This document shows, piece by piece, positions 54,603-64,000 of a DNA stretch of 64,000 nt. Source of the stretch: Bacteroidales bacterium (GTDB taxonomy: Bacteria > Bacteroidota > Bacteroidia > Bacteroidales > UBA932); NCBI GenBank assembly GCA_017437125.1, contig JAFSBV010000021.1:1-64000 (forward strand). The letters run 5' to 3'. Below the pieces are notes generated by a model that was not told the DNA's origin, ran no database searches, and was given only the letters and a program-made list of their open reading frames with translations. The stretch's first letter is position 1; each line of letters starts with the position of its first letter. The translations under genes and the position numbers were made by a program.

Positions 54603-56936
54603 TTAGAGAGTTGTGTTGCTCTCGTTTCCCATCACGAATACCAGCTCTCCACCTGCAGCTATGTCGCTGTGAGTGATGTACCATTTGTCGTACGGCTTTC
54701 CGTTGAGGGTGATGCTCTGGATGTAGCGGTTGGTGTCGCTGTTGTTTTCTGCGGTTATTCTGAAGGTTATATCACCGCCTGCAGAGTCCCTGCCGACCTT
54801 GATTTCCGCTTCATCAAACAAAGGACTTCCGAACCAGTAACGTCCGGATGCCGGCTCTACCTCATAGAATCCCAAAGACGAAAGAATATACCATGCGGAC
54901 ATCTGACCTACGTCTTCATTTCCCGAAAGTCCGTCAGGCTCAGCACTATATAGTGTCTCCAGAACTTCACGTACCTTGTCTGCCGTCTTCCATGGCTGTC
55001 CGGCCATAGTATAGAAATAAAGGATATGGTGGCTCGGTTCGTTTCCATGTGCATACTGACCGATGAGTCCTGAAATGTCAGGTGAAATATCCTCGCCTTC
55101 CAGAACCGATGAAACCGTGAAAAGCGAATCCAGCTTTTCAATGAATGCCTCTTTGCTTCCGAAACACCCGATCAGTCCGTCGAGATCATGCGGAACCAGC
55201 CATGTATATTGCCATCCGTTGCCCTCGCAGTAGTCATCTCCCCTGTGATTTGATGAGAAAGGACTGTAATTGTCACGGAACTGTCCCTTGCTGTCCTTAC
55301 CCCTTATGAAGCGGAGTTCCGGGTCGAAAAGATGCCTGTATGACCTGCTGCGGGCAGTGAAATATTCAAGATCAGCTTCGTATGATGCCTTGACAGAGTC
55401 GCATGACGCGCGTCCGGCCATCAGTTCCGCAGCATTTGCCAGCGCTCCGTCCGCGAGGGCATATTCAAGATCATATGCAACAGACTCATTCATAGTTTCA
55501 CATGGGATATATCCATATTCCATCCTGTGTTCCTGACCTCTGTCTGGCCTGAGGGCCGAAGCCTTCATCGCCTCATATGCAAGCCAATAGTCAAAGCCCT
55601 CGAATCCCTTCACTATCGCATCTGCCACCGGAGGAATGCCCGGATTGCCGACCATGCAGTTGGTCTCGCAGCCATGCAGATGCCATACCGGAAGCTTTCC
55701 CTGTTCCTTATATATTGCCAGCATTGTGTTGATGAAGCCGGTATATCTTTCAGGCTGGAATATCGTGTAAAGCGGCATTGCTGCTCTGTAAGTATCCCAT
55801 AATGAGAATGTTGTATATGTATCATATCCCGGATTTTCATACGTTCTGCCGTCTGCCCCGCGATAGCTTCCGTCAATATCGCAGAATGTCGAAGGGGCGA
55901 TCATGGTATGATAAAGCGCCGTATAGAATATCTTTTTTGCTTCCTCGTCTCCGGTTTCGATATGTATGCGGCTGAGCTCGTCATTCCAAGCCTTGCCGGC
56001 CGCATCAGCTGTTGCATCGAAGTCCCAGCCCGGCAGCTCTTCCTTCATATTGGCATATGCCCCTTCCATGCTGACAGGGGAGAGGGTGACCTTCATGAGC
56101 ACCTGCTTTTCCTCGAATTCCGCATGGGCGTATAAAGGTACATCTATATATTCATCATCCCATATCTGTATGTTCATATTCCTGATTGTCAGCCTGTTGC
56201 ATGGCTCGGAAAACTCTGCATAGAAATATATCTTCTGGTCGTCAGCCCATCCGCGTGAATATCTGTAACCCCTGATGGCCCTGACGTTTTCAAGAACCTG
56301 TGAATCCTTCTCTGCCTGATCATCTGATGTCAGTGCCTTTCCGGTCATAGGATCGGCCGCTTCCATGAATGCATCCATCGTCCTGTCCCAGCATCCTCCG
56401 TTCTTGAGATCGATTACGATACCGTTGCCTGCATCCTTGTCAAAGCTGTATCTGTGCATTCCCACACGGTTTGTCGCGGTAAGTTCCGCTGCAACATTGT
56501 ATCTGGTCAGATAGACGCTGTAATATCCGGGACGCGCACTTTCCTTTGTACGGTCAGCATATGACCACAGACCTGATTCCGGATCGCTTTCCCTGCCGCG
56601 GGCGAATGTCAGACTGTCCCCGTTCACAGGCATCACCGTGATATCGAAAAGGTCGCCTATGCCCGTACCGCTCAGATGGGTATGCGAAAAACCTATGACG
56701 GTCGAATCACTGTCGTGATATCCCGAACACCAGTCCCACTCCTGAGGGATGCTTGTCGGGCCCAGCTGGACCATTCCGAAAGGTACATTTGCACCGACAA
56801 ACACATGTCCATGTCCGCCGGAACCGATTTTCGGATCCACATATTGGGTGAAAATCACCTCTTCCGAACATCCGATAAGGAATGTTGCCGTAAATATCAA
56901 TGAAAACCGTGCAATGATATTTGATAACTCTTTCAT
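54603..56936 (-). CDS. GH92 alpha-mannosidase, lipoprotein
   Basis: 777 residues from ATG 56936; the open frame runs further upstream but the promoter at 56962-56969 lies within it. Lipobox FLIGC (Cys22). GH92 motifs in order: FVGANVPFGMVQLGP, GFSHTHLSGTG, TFSLWDTYRAAMPLY, CEGNGWQYTWLVPHD, GNEDVGQMSAWYILSSLGFYEV. Calcium-dependent exo-mannosidase cutting alpha-1,2/1,3-linked mannose from N-glycans or yeast mannan. No SusC/D nearby, so it is an isolated glycan enzyme. Confidence 0.93.
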   Translation of the reverse strand: MKELSNIIARFSLIFTATFLIGCSEEVIFTQYVDPKIGSGGHGHVFVGANVPFGMVQLGPTSIPQEWDWCSGYHDSDSTVIGFSHTHLSGTGIGDLFDITVMPVNGDSLTFARGRESDPESGLWSYADRTKESARPGYYSVYLTRYNVAAELTATNRVGMHRYSFDKDAGNGIVIDLKNGGCWDRTMDAFMEAADPMTGKALTSDDQAEKDSQVLENVRAIRGYRYSRGWADDQKIYFYAEFSEPCNRLTIRNMNIQIWDDEYIDVPLYAHAEFEEKQVLMKVTLSPVSMEGAYANMKEELPGWDFDATADAAGKAWNDELSRIHIETGDEEAKKIFYTALYHTMIAPSTFCDIDGSYRGADGRTYENPGYDTYTTFSLWDTYRAAMPLYTIFQPERYTGFINTMLAIYKEQGKLPVWHLHGCETNCMVGNPGIPPVADAIVKGFEGFDYWLAYEAMKASALRPDRGQEHRMEYGYIPCETMNESVAYDLEYALADGALANAAELMAGRASCDSVKASYEADLEYFTARSRSYRHLFDPELRFIRGKDSKGQFRDNYSPFSSNHRGDDYCEGNGWQYTWLVPHDLDGLIGCFGSKEAFIEKLDSLFTVSSVLEGEDISPDISGLIGQYAHGNEPSHHILYFYTMAGQPWKTADKVREVLETLYSAEPDGLSGNEDVGQMSAWYILSSLGFYEVEPASGRYWFGSPLFDEAEIKVGRDSAGGDITFRITAENNSDTNRYIQSITLNGKPYDKWYITHSDIAAGGELVFVMGNESNTTL

Positions 56937-56961
56937 AACTATACCGATTATCCGTATCTTA

Positions 56962-56969
56962 CAAAGATA
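56962..56969 (-). promoter_or_regulatory. -7 box for GH92
   Basis: TATCTTTG on the minus strand, 25 bases before ATG 56936. Confidence 0.65.
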
Positions 56970-57098
56970 GCAATACTTTCCTAAATCCCGTCCAAGCATT
57001 CCTGCTGAAGCAGCAAAGCCCAGCTGTGAGCGAGCGAAGCATATTCCTATGATTCTGCAGAGAGAGCCTTGCACCTGTAGCATTTTTGCTATGAAAAC

Positions 57099-57138
57099 GC
57101 GCGAGATACCCTTCAAAATCGGGGTACCTCGCGCACTT
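57099..57138 (-). terminator. Terminator after gpmI
   Basis: GCGCGAGATACCC (57099-57111) faces GGGTACCTCGCGC (57122-57134), one mismatch. Followed on the minus strand by GTTTTCAT. Related in sequence to the pgk terminator (19105). Confidence 0.7.
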
Positions 57139-57213
57139 TTACTGGTTTGATGCTGCAGGTCTCTTTATAAATCATACCGAACTATCGCATTCCTGCAGGC
57201 TTGGTCCGGGGAT

Positions 57214-58737
57214 TTAGATCAGCGGCTGGCCGGTCATGGCTGCAGGCTGCTCGATGCCCATGAGCTTGAGGATGGTAGGAGCAACGTCAGCAAGCTTTCC
57301 GTCCTTTACTTCCTTGACCTCGTCACCGGCATTCACAACGATGAAAGGAACATCGTTCAATGAGTGAGCGGTGTTAGGAGTACCGTCATCGTTAACAGCG
57401 TAGTCGGCGTTACCGTGGTCAGCTGTGATGAGGATTGCATAACCCTGTGCCTTGGCTGCCTCCACAACCTTCTCCACACACTGGTCAACTGCGATGACAG
57501 CCTTGCGGATGGCCTCATAGATACCTGTATGGCCGATCATGTCACCGTTTGCGAAGTTGAGGATGATGAGGTCGTTGCGACCTGTGTTGATGGCCTCAAC
57601 GAGCTTCTTAGTAACTTCCGGAGCACTCATCTCAGGCTGGAGATCGTAAGTAGCAACCTTTGGAGAGTTCACGAGGATGCGGTCTTCATTTTCGAAGAGA
57701 GCCTCGGCACCACCGTTGAAGAAGAATGTCACGTGAGCATACTTCTCTGTCTCGGCGATACGGAGCTGGTTCTTGCCGGCCTTTGAAACAACCTCTCCAA
57801 GGGTCTCCTGAACGTTTTCCTTGTCGAAGAGGATGTGCACGCCTGTAAAAGATGCATCATATGGAGTAAGACAGCAGAAGTAGAGCGGAAGGGTCTTCAT
57901 TCCGAAATCCGGCATATCCTGCTGTGTGAGGACTGCTGTGAGCTCGCGTGCGCGGTCGTTACGGAAGTTGAAGAAGATCACTGCATCGCCTTCCTGAATC
58001 TTTGTCAGCGGTGCGCCAGAAGCGTCGGTAACAACGATAGGCTTGATGAACTCATCGGTAACTCCCTCGTCATATGATGCCTGGATAGCCTCTGTAGCTG
58101 AAGTCGCGTAATTGCCCTTTGCGTCAACGAGCATGTCATATGCCTCCTTCACGCGCTCCCATCTCTTGTCACGGTCCATAGCGTAGAAACGTCCGCAGAC
58201 TGTTGCGACCTTGCCTGTAGAAGCCGCCATAGCTGCCTCAAGACCCTCTACAAAGCCCTTTCCGCTCTTTGGGTCAGTGTCACGACCGTCCATGAAGCAA
58301 TGTACATATACATCCTCAAGACCATATTCCTTGGCTACGTTGAGGAACTCATATACATGCTCGAGTGAGCTGTGCACACCACCCATTGAAGCAAGGCCCA
58401 TTAGGTGAAGCTGCTTTCCTGTACTCTTCACATAGTCATATGCAGCCTTGATCTCTGCGTTCTGGAGAAGCTTGTGATCGCGGCATGCGATGTTGATCTT
58501 CACGAGATCCTGATATACCACACGTCCGGCACCGAGATTGAGGTGACCTACCTCTGAGTTACCCATCTGGCCTTCCGGAAGACCTACAGCCTCTCCACAT
58601 GCCTTGAGAGTGCTCATAGGGTACTGCTTGCGGAGGTTCTCGATATACGGAGCTCCCTGTGTGTAGATGACATTAGACTCATCCTGTCTGCCCTCGCCCC
58701 AACCGTCGAGGATCATAAGTAGAACTTTCTTGTCCAT
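57214..58737 (-). CDS. gpmI: 2,3-Bisphosphoglycerate-independent phosphoglycerate mutase
   Basis: 507 residues. Metal-binding Asp11 (LDGWGEG), phospho-acceptor Ser61 in [49 protein letters not shown] and TADHGNAD carry the Mn ligands of the alkaline-phosphatase fold. Interconverts 3- and 2-phosphoglycerate in glycolysis. Biased codon use. Confidence 0.97.
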   Translation of the reverse strand: MDKKVLLMILDGWGEGRQDESNVIYTQGAPYIENLRKQYPMSTLKACGEAVGLPEGQMGNSEVGHLNLGAGRVVYQDLVKINIACRDHKLLQNAEIKAAYDYVKSTGKQLHLMGLASMGGVHSSLEHVYEFLNVAKEYGLEDVYVHCFMDGRDTDPKSGKGFVEGLEAAMAASTGKVATVCGRFYAMDRDKRWERVKEAYDMLVDAKGNYATSATEAIQASYDEGVTDEFIKPIVVTDASGAPLTKIQEGDAVIFFNFRNDRARELTAVLTQQDMPDFGMKTLPLYFCCLTPYDASFTGVHILFDKENVQETLGEVVSKAGKNQLRIAETEKYAHVTFFFNGGAEALFENEDRILVNSPKVATYDLQPEMSAPEVTKKLVEAINTGRNDLIILNFANGDMIGHTGIYEAIRKAVIAVDQCVEKVVEAAKAQGYAILITADHGNADYAVNDDGTPNTAHSLNDVPFIVVNAGDEVKEVKDGKLADVAPTILKLMGIEQPAAMTGQPLI

Positions 58738-58768
58738 TTCGATATGTATTTAAATATTTTCCATTTAA

Positions 58769-58820
58769 AGATTCTTCGCTTTCGCTCAGAATGACAATAT
58801 CATTTCCTCAGAATGACATT
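58769..58820. repeat. Dispersed repeat copies upstream of gpmI
   Basis: agattcttcgctttcgctcagaatgacaat and a shorter tcctcagaatgacatt, the same family as at 51241. They lie in the gpmI leader. Confidence 0.65.
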
Positions 58821-58832
58821 CTTTTTGCGACG

Positions 58833-58840
58833 CAAATATA
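58833..58840 (-). promoter_or_regulatory. -7 box for gpmI
   Basis: TATATTTG on the minus strand; gives a leader of about 90 bases containing the dispersed repeat. Confidence 0.6.
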
Positions 58841-58861
58841 CAATTTATACACCACTTTTTC

Positions 58862-58869
58862 TAATTTTG
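58862..58869 (+). promoter_or_regulatory. -7 box for rnr
   Basis: TAATTTTG (TAnnTTTG), 50 bases before the ATG at 58920; divergent from the gpmI promoter. Confidence 0.55.
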
Positions 58870-58919
58870 TAGGATGAAAACAGCAGGGAGTCCGATCCTT
58901 GCATAATGAAGAAACACAG

Positions 58920-61295
58920 ATGGGAAGAAACAGACATTCAAGCGGCAAGAGCCGTGGCAGAGGAAAAAAGGAAAGAAAAGTGTTTCCTCAGGTCGTCGGA
59001 AAAGTCCAGATGACCCGTGAAGGATATGCATTCATCATAATCGAAGGAGAGGAAGACGATGTGTTCGTGAAGGCTTCAAAGACCCGTGGAGCTCTTCATG
59101 GCGATACGGTCCGTGTGTCGGTGACACGTGAAAAGAACGACAGGCAGCGCAGGGAAGGTGAGGTCATCGAGATTCTGGAAAGGTCTCCTAAACCGTTCAT
59201 CGGAATACTTCATGTGGTGGGAAATCAGGCCTGGGTGCTTATGCAGAGCCGTTTCATGCCATATGACATAACCATACCGTTCACTATCACGGACAAGCAG
59301 CGCTACCGCAGGCATAATGTCAGAGGACAGTCGATGGCAGAGCCTAAGGATGAAACAGGATGGCTCAAGCCTCTTGGTGACGAACTCTATGCCATCCACA
59401 GGGTATATGAGCTGGGAGAGGACGGTTACGGCCGTCAGGAGCTTACGGCCCGTTCGGGCATGAAGGTGGCTGCGGTGGTGGATGACTGGCCTCGCAGCGA
59501 GATGTCTCCAAGAGGACATATCGTCGATGTGCTCGGTGAGCCGGGAGACAATGACACCGAGATGCATGCAATACTTGCGGAATATGCTCTGCCTTACCGT
59601 TTCGAGTCGGAAGTGGCCAATGCCGCCGATCAGATATCCGAAGAAATCACGGAAGAGGATATCAGGACACGAAGGGACTTCCGTCAGACTCTTACATTCA
59701 CCATAGACCCTGCCGATGCCAAGGACTTTGACGACGCGATATCGTTCAGGAAGCTGGAAAGCGGCAATTATGAGATAGGAGTCCATATCGCGGATGTTAC
59801 CCATTACGTCCGTCCGGGATCTGTGGTTGACAAGGAGGCCGAGGCGCGTGGAACATCGGTATATCTGGTTGACAGGACCGTGCCGATGCTGCCGGAGAAG
59901 CTTTGCAACAAGCTCTGCTCTCTCCGTCCGCACGAAGAGAAGCTCACATTCTCGGCTGTATTTGAAATGACTCCTCTGGGCCGTTTTGCAGGCCAGTGGT
60001 TCGGCAAGACCATAATATATTCGGACTACAGATTTGCATATGAAGAGGCTCAGGCCATCATAGAGGCAGGTCCGAAGGCATCGCATGAGGGTGTTCCGGA
60101 AGACATAAAGGAGGCGATACTCATATTGAACGGCCTTGCCGCCAAGCTCCGCAAGAAGAGGTTTGCCGCTGGCGCGATCAGCTTCGACCGTCCGGAAATG
60201 AAGGTCGAGGTCGATGAGAAGGGCCGTCCGGTCAATGTATATCAGAAGGTCACCAAGGAAGCCAACTGGCTTATAGAGGAGTTCATGCTCCTTGCAAACA
60301 GAACTGTCGCAGAATTCGTTGCCACAGGATGCAAGGGAACCGGTGATGCTCCGGCAAAGGGAGCCAGGAAGCAGGCCAAGACCTTCGTTTACCGTGTCCA
60401 TGACGAGCCGAATCAGGAAAAGGTAGAGAATCTCCGCAACTTCATAGGCAACTTCGGCTACCGGATGGGACCGACAAACAACGGAAAGGACATATCCAGA
60501 GAGCTGAACAGCCTCTTCGAGGCAGCCAAGGATACTCCTGAATACAATGCCATCGAACTTCTTTCGCTCAGGACCATGGCAAAGGCACGTTACGACACCG
60601 AGAATCTCGGCCATTACGGACTGGCGTTCAAGTATTATACACATTTCACATCTCCTATCCGCCGCTATCCGGACATGCTCGTGCACAGGCTTCTGGCTCA
60701 GTATCTTGAAGGAGGCGAGTCGGCAAGGAGGGAGACATACGACAAGCTCTGCAAGCATGCATCGGAAAGGGAGATCGTGGCAGCTGAGGCTGAGCGCGCA
60801 AGCATCAAGTACAAGCTCATCGAGTTCATGCAGGACAAGGTCGGATATACATTCGGAGGACATATCTCAGGTCTTACGGAATGGGGAATGTATGTCGAGA
60901 TCGAGCCGACGATGATCGAGGGAATGGTGGCTCTCAGAGACATAAAGAGCGATTTCTTCGAATTCGATCAGGATCATTACAGGCTGGTCGGCAAGCGTTC
61001 GGGCATCGTCTATAATCTTGGAGATCCTGTGCGCATCCGCGTGAAGAAGACCAATCTGGAACAGAAGCTTCTTGACTATGAGCTGATCGAGACAGGTCTT
61101 GAGGAAAGGGTATATGACCGTATCGACTATGAACAGGGAAGGGGTACATCCTTCATCAAGGGAGAGGACGGATCGTTTGACAATGTGACGGTCGGCATAA
61201 ACAAGGCCGCCCGCAAAGAGAAGGTCCGCAAGGCCATCCAGGAGTCGAAACGCAAGTCGAAGAAGGCTGCTGTTAAACGTTCTTCAAAGAAATAG
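58920..61295 (+). CDS. rnr: Ribonuclease R
   Basis: 791 residues from ATG 58920 (a TTG at 58899 would add 7). Basic N-terminus (NRHSSGKSRGRGKKERK), cold-shock-like OB domains, RNB domain with the metal-binding DPADAKDFDDAIS (about residues 262-274), an S1 domain (about 640-725: FGGHISGLTEWGMYVEI), and a Lys-rich tail. 3'-to-5' exoribonuclease that degrades structured RNA and works with SmpB-tmRNA quality control (smpB is elsewhere in this window). Confidence 0.96.
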   Translation: MGRNRHSSGKSRGRGKKERKVFPQVVGKVQMTREGYAFIIIEGEEDDVFVKASKTRGALHGDTVRVSVTREKNDRQRREGEVIEILERSPKPFIGILHVVGNQAWVLMQSRFMPYDITIPFTITDKQRYRRHNVRGQSMAEPKDETGWLKPLGDELYAIHRVYELGEDGYGRQELTARSGMKVAAVVDDWPRSEMSPRGHIVDVLGEPGDNDTEMHAILAEYALPYRFESEVANAADQISEEITEEDIRTRRDFRQTLTFTIDPADAKDFDDAISFRKLESGNYEIGVHIADVTHYVRPGSVVDKEAEARGTSVYLVDRTVPMLPEKLCNKLCSLRPHEEKLTFSAVFEMTPLGRFAGQWFGKTIIYSDYRFAYEEAQAIIEAGPKASHEGVPEDIKEAILILNGLAAKLRKKRFAAGAISFDRPEMKVEVDEKGRPVNVYQKVTKEANWLIEEFMLLANRTVAEFVATGCKGTGDAPAKGARKQAKTFVYRVHDEPNQEKVENLRNFIGNFGYRMGPTNNGKDISRELNSLFEAAKDTPEYNAIELLSLRTMAKARYDTENLGHYGLAFKYYTHFTSPIRRYPDMLVHRLLAQYLEGGESARRETYDKLCKHASEREIVAAEAERASIKYKLIEFMQDKVGYTFGGHISGLTEWGMYVEIEPTMIEGMVALRDIKSDFFEFDQDHYRLVGKRSGIVYNLGDPVRIRVKKTNLEQKLLDYELIETGLEERVYDRIDYEQGRGTSFIKGEDGSFDNVTVGINKAARKEKVRKAIQESKRKSKKAAVKRSSKK

Positions 61296-61300
61296 CTATT

Positions 61301-61687
61301 ATGAAACCACCGAAAGACATAGAGAAATATCAGGAGCATTACGACGAGAAGAAGTTCGGCACAAAGCTTCCTAAGGTTGCGAGAAAGGCCGGATCCAAGC
61401 TTGTCTATGCTGCCCTGCTGCTGTACTATGTGCTGCGCAGCAAGACTGTGTCGAATGCCGACAAGACCAAGATATACGGTGCGCTCGGCTATTTCCTCCT
61501 GCCTCTGGACATTCTTCCGGACTTCATCCCTCTGGCAGGATATACGGATGACCTTACAGCCGTAATATGGGCCGTACATACCGTATGGAAGAACATCACG
61601 CCAGAAATAAAAAGCAAAGCCGCCGCGAAGACCCGCGAATGGTTCGGGGACTTCGACCAGGCGGCTGCAGATGATCAGCTTGGCTGA
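61301..61687 (+). CDS. DUF1232 (YkvA) membrane protein
   Basis: 128 residues, 5 bases after rnr. The YkvA/DUF1232 core is plain: KIYGALGYFLLPLDILPDFIPLAGYTDDLTAV, with one or two hydrophobic stretches. Function unknown. Ends 2 bases before the convergent GH31 gene. Confidence 0.85.
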   Translation: MKPPKDIEKYQEHYDEKKFGTKLPKVARKAGSKLVYAALLLYYVLRSKTVSNADKTKIYGALGYFLLPLDILPDFIPLAGYTDDLTAVIWAVHTVWKNITPEIKSKAAAKTREWFGDFDQAAADDQLG

Positions 61688-61689
61688 TT

Positions 61690-64000
61690 TTAGAATTTCA
61701 CAGTGACTTTACGACCGTCGTAGCGGATGGATTTTTCCATTCCTGCGACGGTTGCCTTGAATACCCTCTCGGTCTTCATTCCGTCGAAGCTTCCTTCCCT
61801 CTTGCCGATGGTGAGCTTGCGCTTCGCATCATCCCATGTGATGTCGATCGTGCTGTGGGCATCATTGTTTCCGTCATCCTCATAGAGACAGAATGTCGCG
61901 TCAGCTCCAGGATATACGTTCAGAACTACCGGTTCATCGGATTTTTCCTCAACATGCTGCTTGACAGGTCCCATAGGAACGATGCTGCCGGCCTTTACGA
62001 ATACAGGAATGTCCTCGATGGTGACAGGAGCATATATGTAGCGTCCTCCCACATGTCTTTCACCTGTACGGAAATCATACCATCCTCCCTCATTTTCAGG
62101 AAGATATACCCTGCATTCGGTGACACCCTTGTCAGTTACAGGATATATGAGAAGCGACTGTCCGAACATGTAGCTTATGTCCTGCTTCAGTGCTTCCTCA
62201 TCTCCAGGGAAGTCGAAGACGAAAGGCCTCATGAGGGAAGAACCGGCATATGATACCTTAGCGGCTTCCGAATATATGTACGGAAGAAGTTTGTAACGAA
62301 GCTCGATCTGCTTCCTGATTATCCTTGTCGCCTCAGGACCGTATTGCCATGGCTCGGTGTTGCTCATATATCCGTGGACACGCATCAGCGGAAGGAATGT
62401 TCCTACCTGGATCCATCTTATCATACGCTCGATGTAGTCCTCGTTCCTGTACTGGTCATAGGGACGGAAGAATCCTCCTGCGTCATATGTCCACCAAGGA
62501 AGACCTGTCGATACGAAATTCAGGCCTGCAGAGATCTGATAACGGAGTGTCTGCCAGTCATTTCCAACGTCGCCTGACCATAATACCGCGCCATGGCGCT
62601 GAGCTCCCGAGAAGCCGCTTCGGGTGAATATCATAGGCCTTCTTTCGGAATCATCCTTTTTCAGACCGTTATATATGGTCTCTGTAACCTTTAGAGGATA
62701 AACGTTCCTGTAACGTTCTCCAGGCTGTGTTCCCTTCATTATCCTGCGTCCCTCGAGGTCGTCGTTCTCAGGTTCGGTAGCATCCTGCCACCATGCGTCG
62801 ATCCTGTATGGCTTGAGAAGCCTGTCGCGGAAATTGTTCCAGTAGAATGTCGATGCATCCGTGTCGAAGAAGTCGATCCATGTTGTCTCAGGGATGAAGA
62901 GTCCTTTTGCCTGTGCGGCCTTTCCCACCTCGGAAGAAGGGTCGATCTTTGACCAGACCGAGATCATGAGCTTCATATCCATATCATGAAGATCCTTTAC
63001 CATCTGTGCAGGATCAGGATAATGTTCCTCATCGAAACGCATTGCGTTCCAGCCGTATTTTCCCCAATACTGCCAGTCCTGGACTATCAGGTCGATAGGA
63101 ATCTGCTCCTCGCGGAAACGGCGTGCAGTAGTGAGAAGTTCATCCTGCGAATGGAATCTTTCCCTGCAGTGGATATATCCGAAAGCCCATGAAGGGAGCA
63201 TCGGAACTTCGCCGGAAACGGCTCTGTATGAAGATATGACCTCGTCACCGTCTCCTACGAAAACGGTATAGTCAACGCATTCCGCAACAGGTGATCTGAA
63301 TACGGTCCTGTCGTCGGTCTTTCTGTAATATATGGTCGGATTGTCGCCTCTTTCAAGCTCGGCTGTGAATTCATGTCTTCCGGCCTTGAGGTCAACGATG
63401 ATTGATGTTGTAGGCGGAAGCCATGCATTGACGAGATTGATCACATTCTTTCCGTCGATGCTCAGATCGTGCCTGCGGGCCATCTTCTGGCCTACATCAA
63501 GAAGGATGGCATATCTTCCGTCCTCGGCGATGTCAACTGTAGCCTTGAAGTCATGGGTACGTCTTGTCTCCCTCCTGTTACCCTCTGTCGAGGTCACGTT
63601 CAGGGTCACTTCTTCACCTTTCGCCTCAGCCCTTTCCATCTTCACACTCTTGTCTGCAGGATTGAAATCAGTCAGACCGTAATTGTTCCAGAGAAGGCCG
63701 TAACCCTTGCTGGAAAGGATGAAAGGTATCGATATCTGGGTGTTCACCTGTGTGAGCCTTCTTGTAAGGTCCTTCACGTTGAGGTAACCGTCCTGAAACT
63801 GTCCCAGACCGTATATGTACTCGTCTTCCGGCGAATCGATCACCAGCTTTGCCTCTCTTGTCGGCTCGCCCTGAACGGTTCCGTCCTTCAGCTCATGAGC
63901 CAGAGCGGAGAACACCTTCTTGCCGTTGCTGTTCATTATTTCGATCCTTCCGCTGCTTCTGTCAGCCGTTACGGTCATGCCCTTGAGAGTGAGGACTGTC
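61690..64000 (-). CDS. GH31 alpha-glucosidase/xylosidase family (5' end outside window)
   Basis: At least 769 residues; frame continues beyond base 64000 (TLKGMTVTADRSSG reads as mid-domain), so the N-terminus is missing. N-terminal beta-sandwich (EYIYGLGQFQDGYLNVK), then the TIM barrel: RFREEQIPIDLIVQDWQYWG, nucleophile Asp in DAWWQDATEPEN, acid/base region WSGDVGNDWQTL, and MRVHGYMSNTEPW. C-terminal DUF5110-like domain. Releases alpha-linked glucose or xylose. Signal sequence, if any, lies outside the window. Confidence 0.92.
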   Translation of the reverse strand, partial: TVLTLKGMTVTADRSSGRIEIMNSNGKKVFSALAHELKDGTVQGEPTREAKLVIDSPEDEYIYGLGQFQDGYLNVKDLTRRLTQVNTQISIPFILSSKGYGLLWNNYGLTDFNPADKSVKMERAEAKGEEVTLNVTSTEGNRRETRRTHDFKATVDIAEDGRYAILLDVGQKMARRHDLSIDGKNVINLVNAWLPPTTSIIVDLKAGRHEFTAELERGDNPTIYYRKTDDRTVFRSPVAECVDYTVFVGDGDEVISSYRAVSGEVPMLPSWAFGYIHCRERFHSQDELLTTARRFREEQIPIDLIVQDWQYWGKYGWNAMRFDEEHYPDPAQMVKDLHDMDMKLMISVWSKIDPSSEVGKAAQAKGLFIPETTWIDFFDTDASTFYWNNFRDRLLKPYRIDAWWQDATEPENDDLEGRRIMKGTQPGERYRNVYPLKVTETIYNGLKKDDSERRPMIFTRSGFSGAQRHGAVLWSGDVGNDWQTLRYQISAGLNFVSTGLPWWTYDAGGFFRPYDQYRNEDYIERMIRWIQVGTFLPLMRVHGYMSNTEPWQYGPEATRIIRKQIELRYKLLPYIYSEAAKVSYAGSSLMRPFVFDFPGDEEALKQDISYMFGQSLLIYPVTDKGVTECRVYLPENEGGWYDFRTGERHVGGRYIYAPVTIEDIPVFVKAGSIVPMGPVKQHVEEKSDEPVVLNVYPGADATFCLYEDDGNNDAHSTIDITWDDAKRKLTIGKREGSFDGMKTERVFKATVAGMEKSIRYDGRKVTVKF

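Noticed and set aside
56937-57116. 60-codon extension of the GH92 gene
   Set aside because: Promoter at 56962-56969 lies within it, and the lipoprotein signal starts at 56936.
59076-60863. 595-codon open frame on the minus strand inside RNase R
   Set aside because: Exact shadow of a strong conserved gene; no family motif, Cys and Leu rich.

Overview
The window looks like a chromosome segment of a gut-type Bacteroidales bacterium (phylum Bacteroidota). The main reasons are the promoters, which fit the Bacteroidota primary-sigma pattern (-7 box TAnnTTTG, often with a TTTG about 19-21 bp upstream), and the families present: BACON-domain and DUF5689 lipoproteins, CarboxypepD_reg-type TonB receptors, GH92 and GH31 glycosidases, DUF2723, DUF4271 and the Bacteroidota form of malate dehydrogenase. 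A SAM-II riboswitch before metK also fits. The genus cannot be fixed from sequence alone; Rikenellaceae or Cryptobacteroides-like lineages are guesses.

Layout. 1-1950: end of an RHS polymorphic-toxin gene with an AT-rich nuclease tip, its probable immunity gene, and downstream RHS debris. 2.0-9.3 kb: malate dehydrogenase, tRNA-Pro, a secreted esterase, lolD and trmN6, then a minus-strand sigma factor / anti-sigma-like / periplasmic protein set, and lepA. 9.5-12.6 kb: a MenA-like membrane protein meeting a minus-strand operon (yciH-like, DUF4271, hemD, rnpA, yidD). 12.7-20.7 kb: a DUF2723 membrane protein, an 800-base noncoding stretch, an rRNA-type methyltransferase, pgk, lgt and a YbaK-like editing protein. 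20.8-26.8 kb: a TolC / membrane-fusion / RND efflux operon ending in a PII-like gene. 26.9-32.6 kb: thioredoxin, an outer-membrane protein, a LOG-family protein, polyprenyl synthase, holB, ricT-like and trmB. 32.7-38.3 kb: miaA, an AccI-like restriction-modification pair, smpB, and metK behind a SAM-II riboswitch.

38.7-54.5 kb is the most distinctive region. Two TonB-dependent receptors flank or accompany lipoproteins carrying BACON and OB-fold domains, a lipoprotein NUC1-type DNA/RNA endonuclease, a secreted endonuclease/exonuclease/phosphatase, a DUF5689 lipoprotein and an M3 metallopeptidase. I infer a cell-surface system that binds, cuts and imports extracellular nucleic acid (or nucleoprotein). 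This is inferred from domain content and order, not proven.

54.6-64 kb: a GH92 mannosidase lipoprotein, gpmI, RNase R, a small DUF1232 membrane protein, and a GH31 glucosidase that runs off the right edge.

Throughout, intergenic gaps carry two kinds of structure: a dispersed repeat family built around 'tgtcatcctgagcg...cgaaggatct' or 'tgtcatttcga...gagaaatct', and unusually long perfect or near-perfect hairpins.
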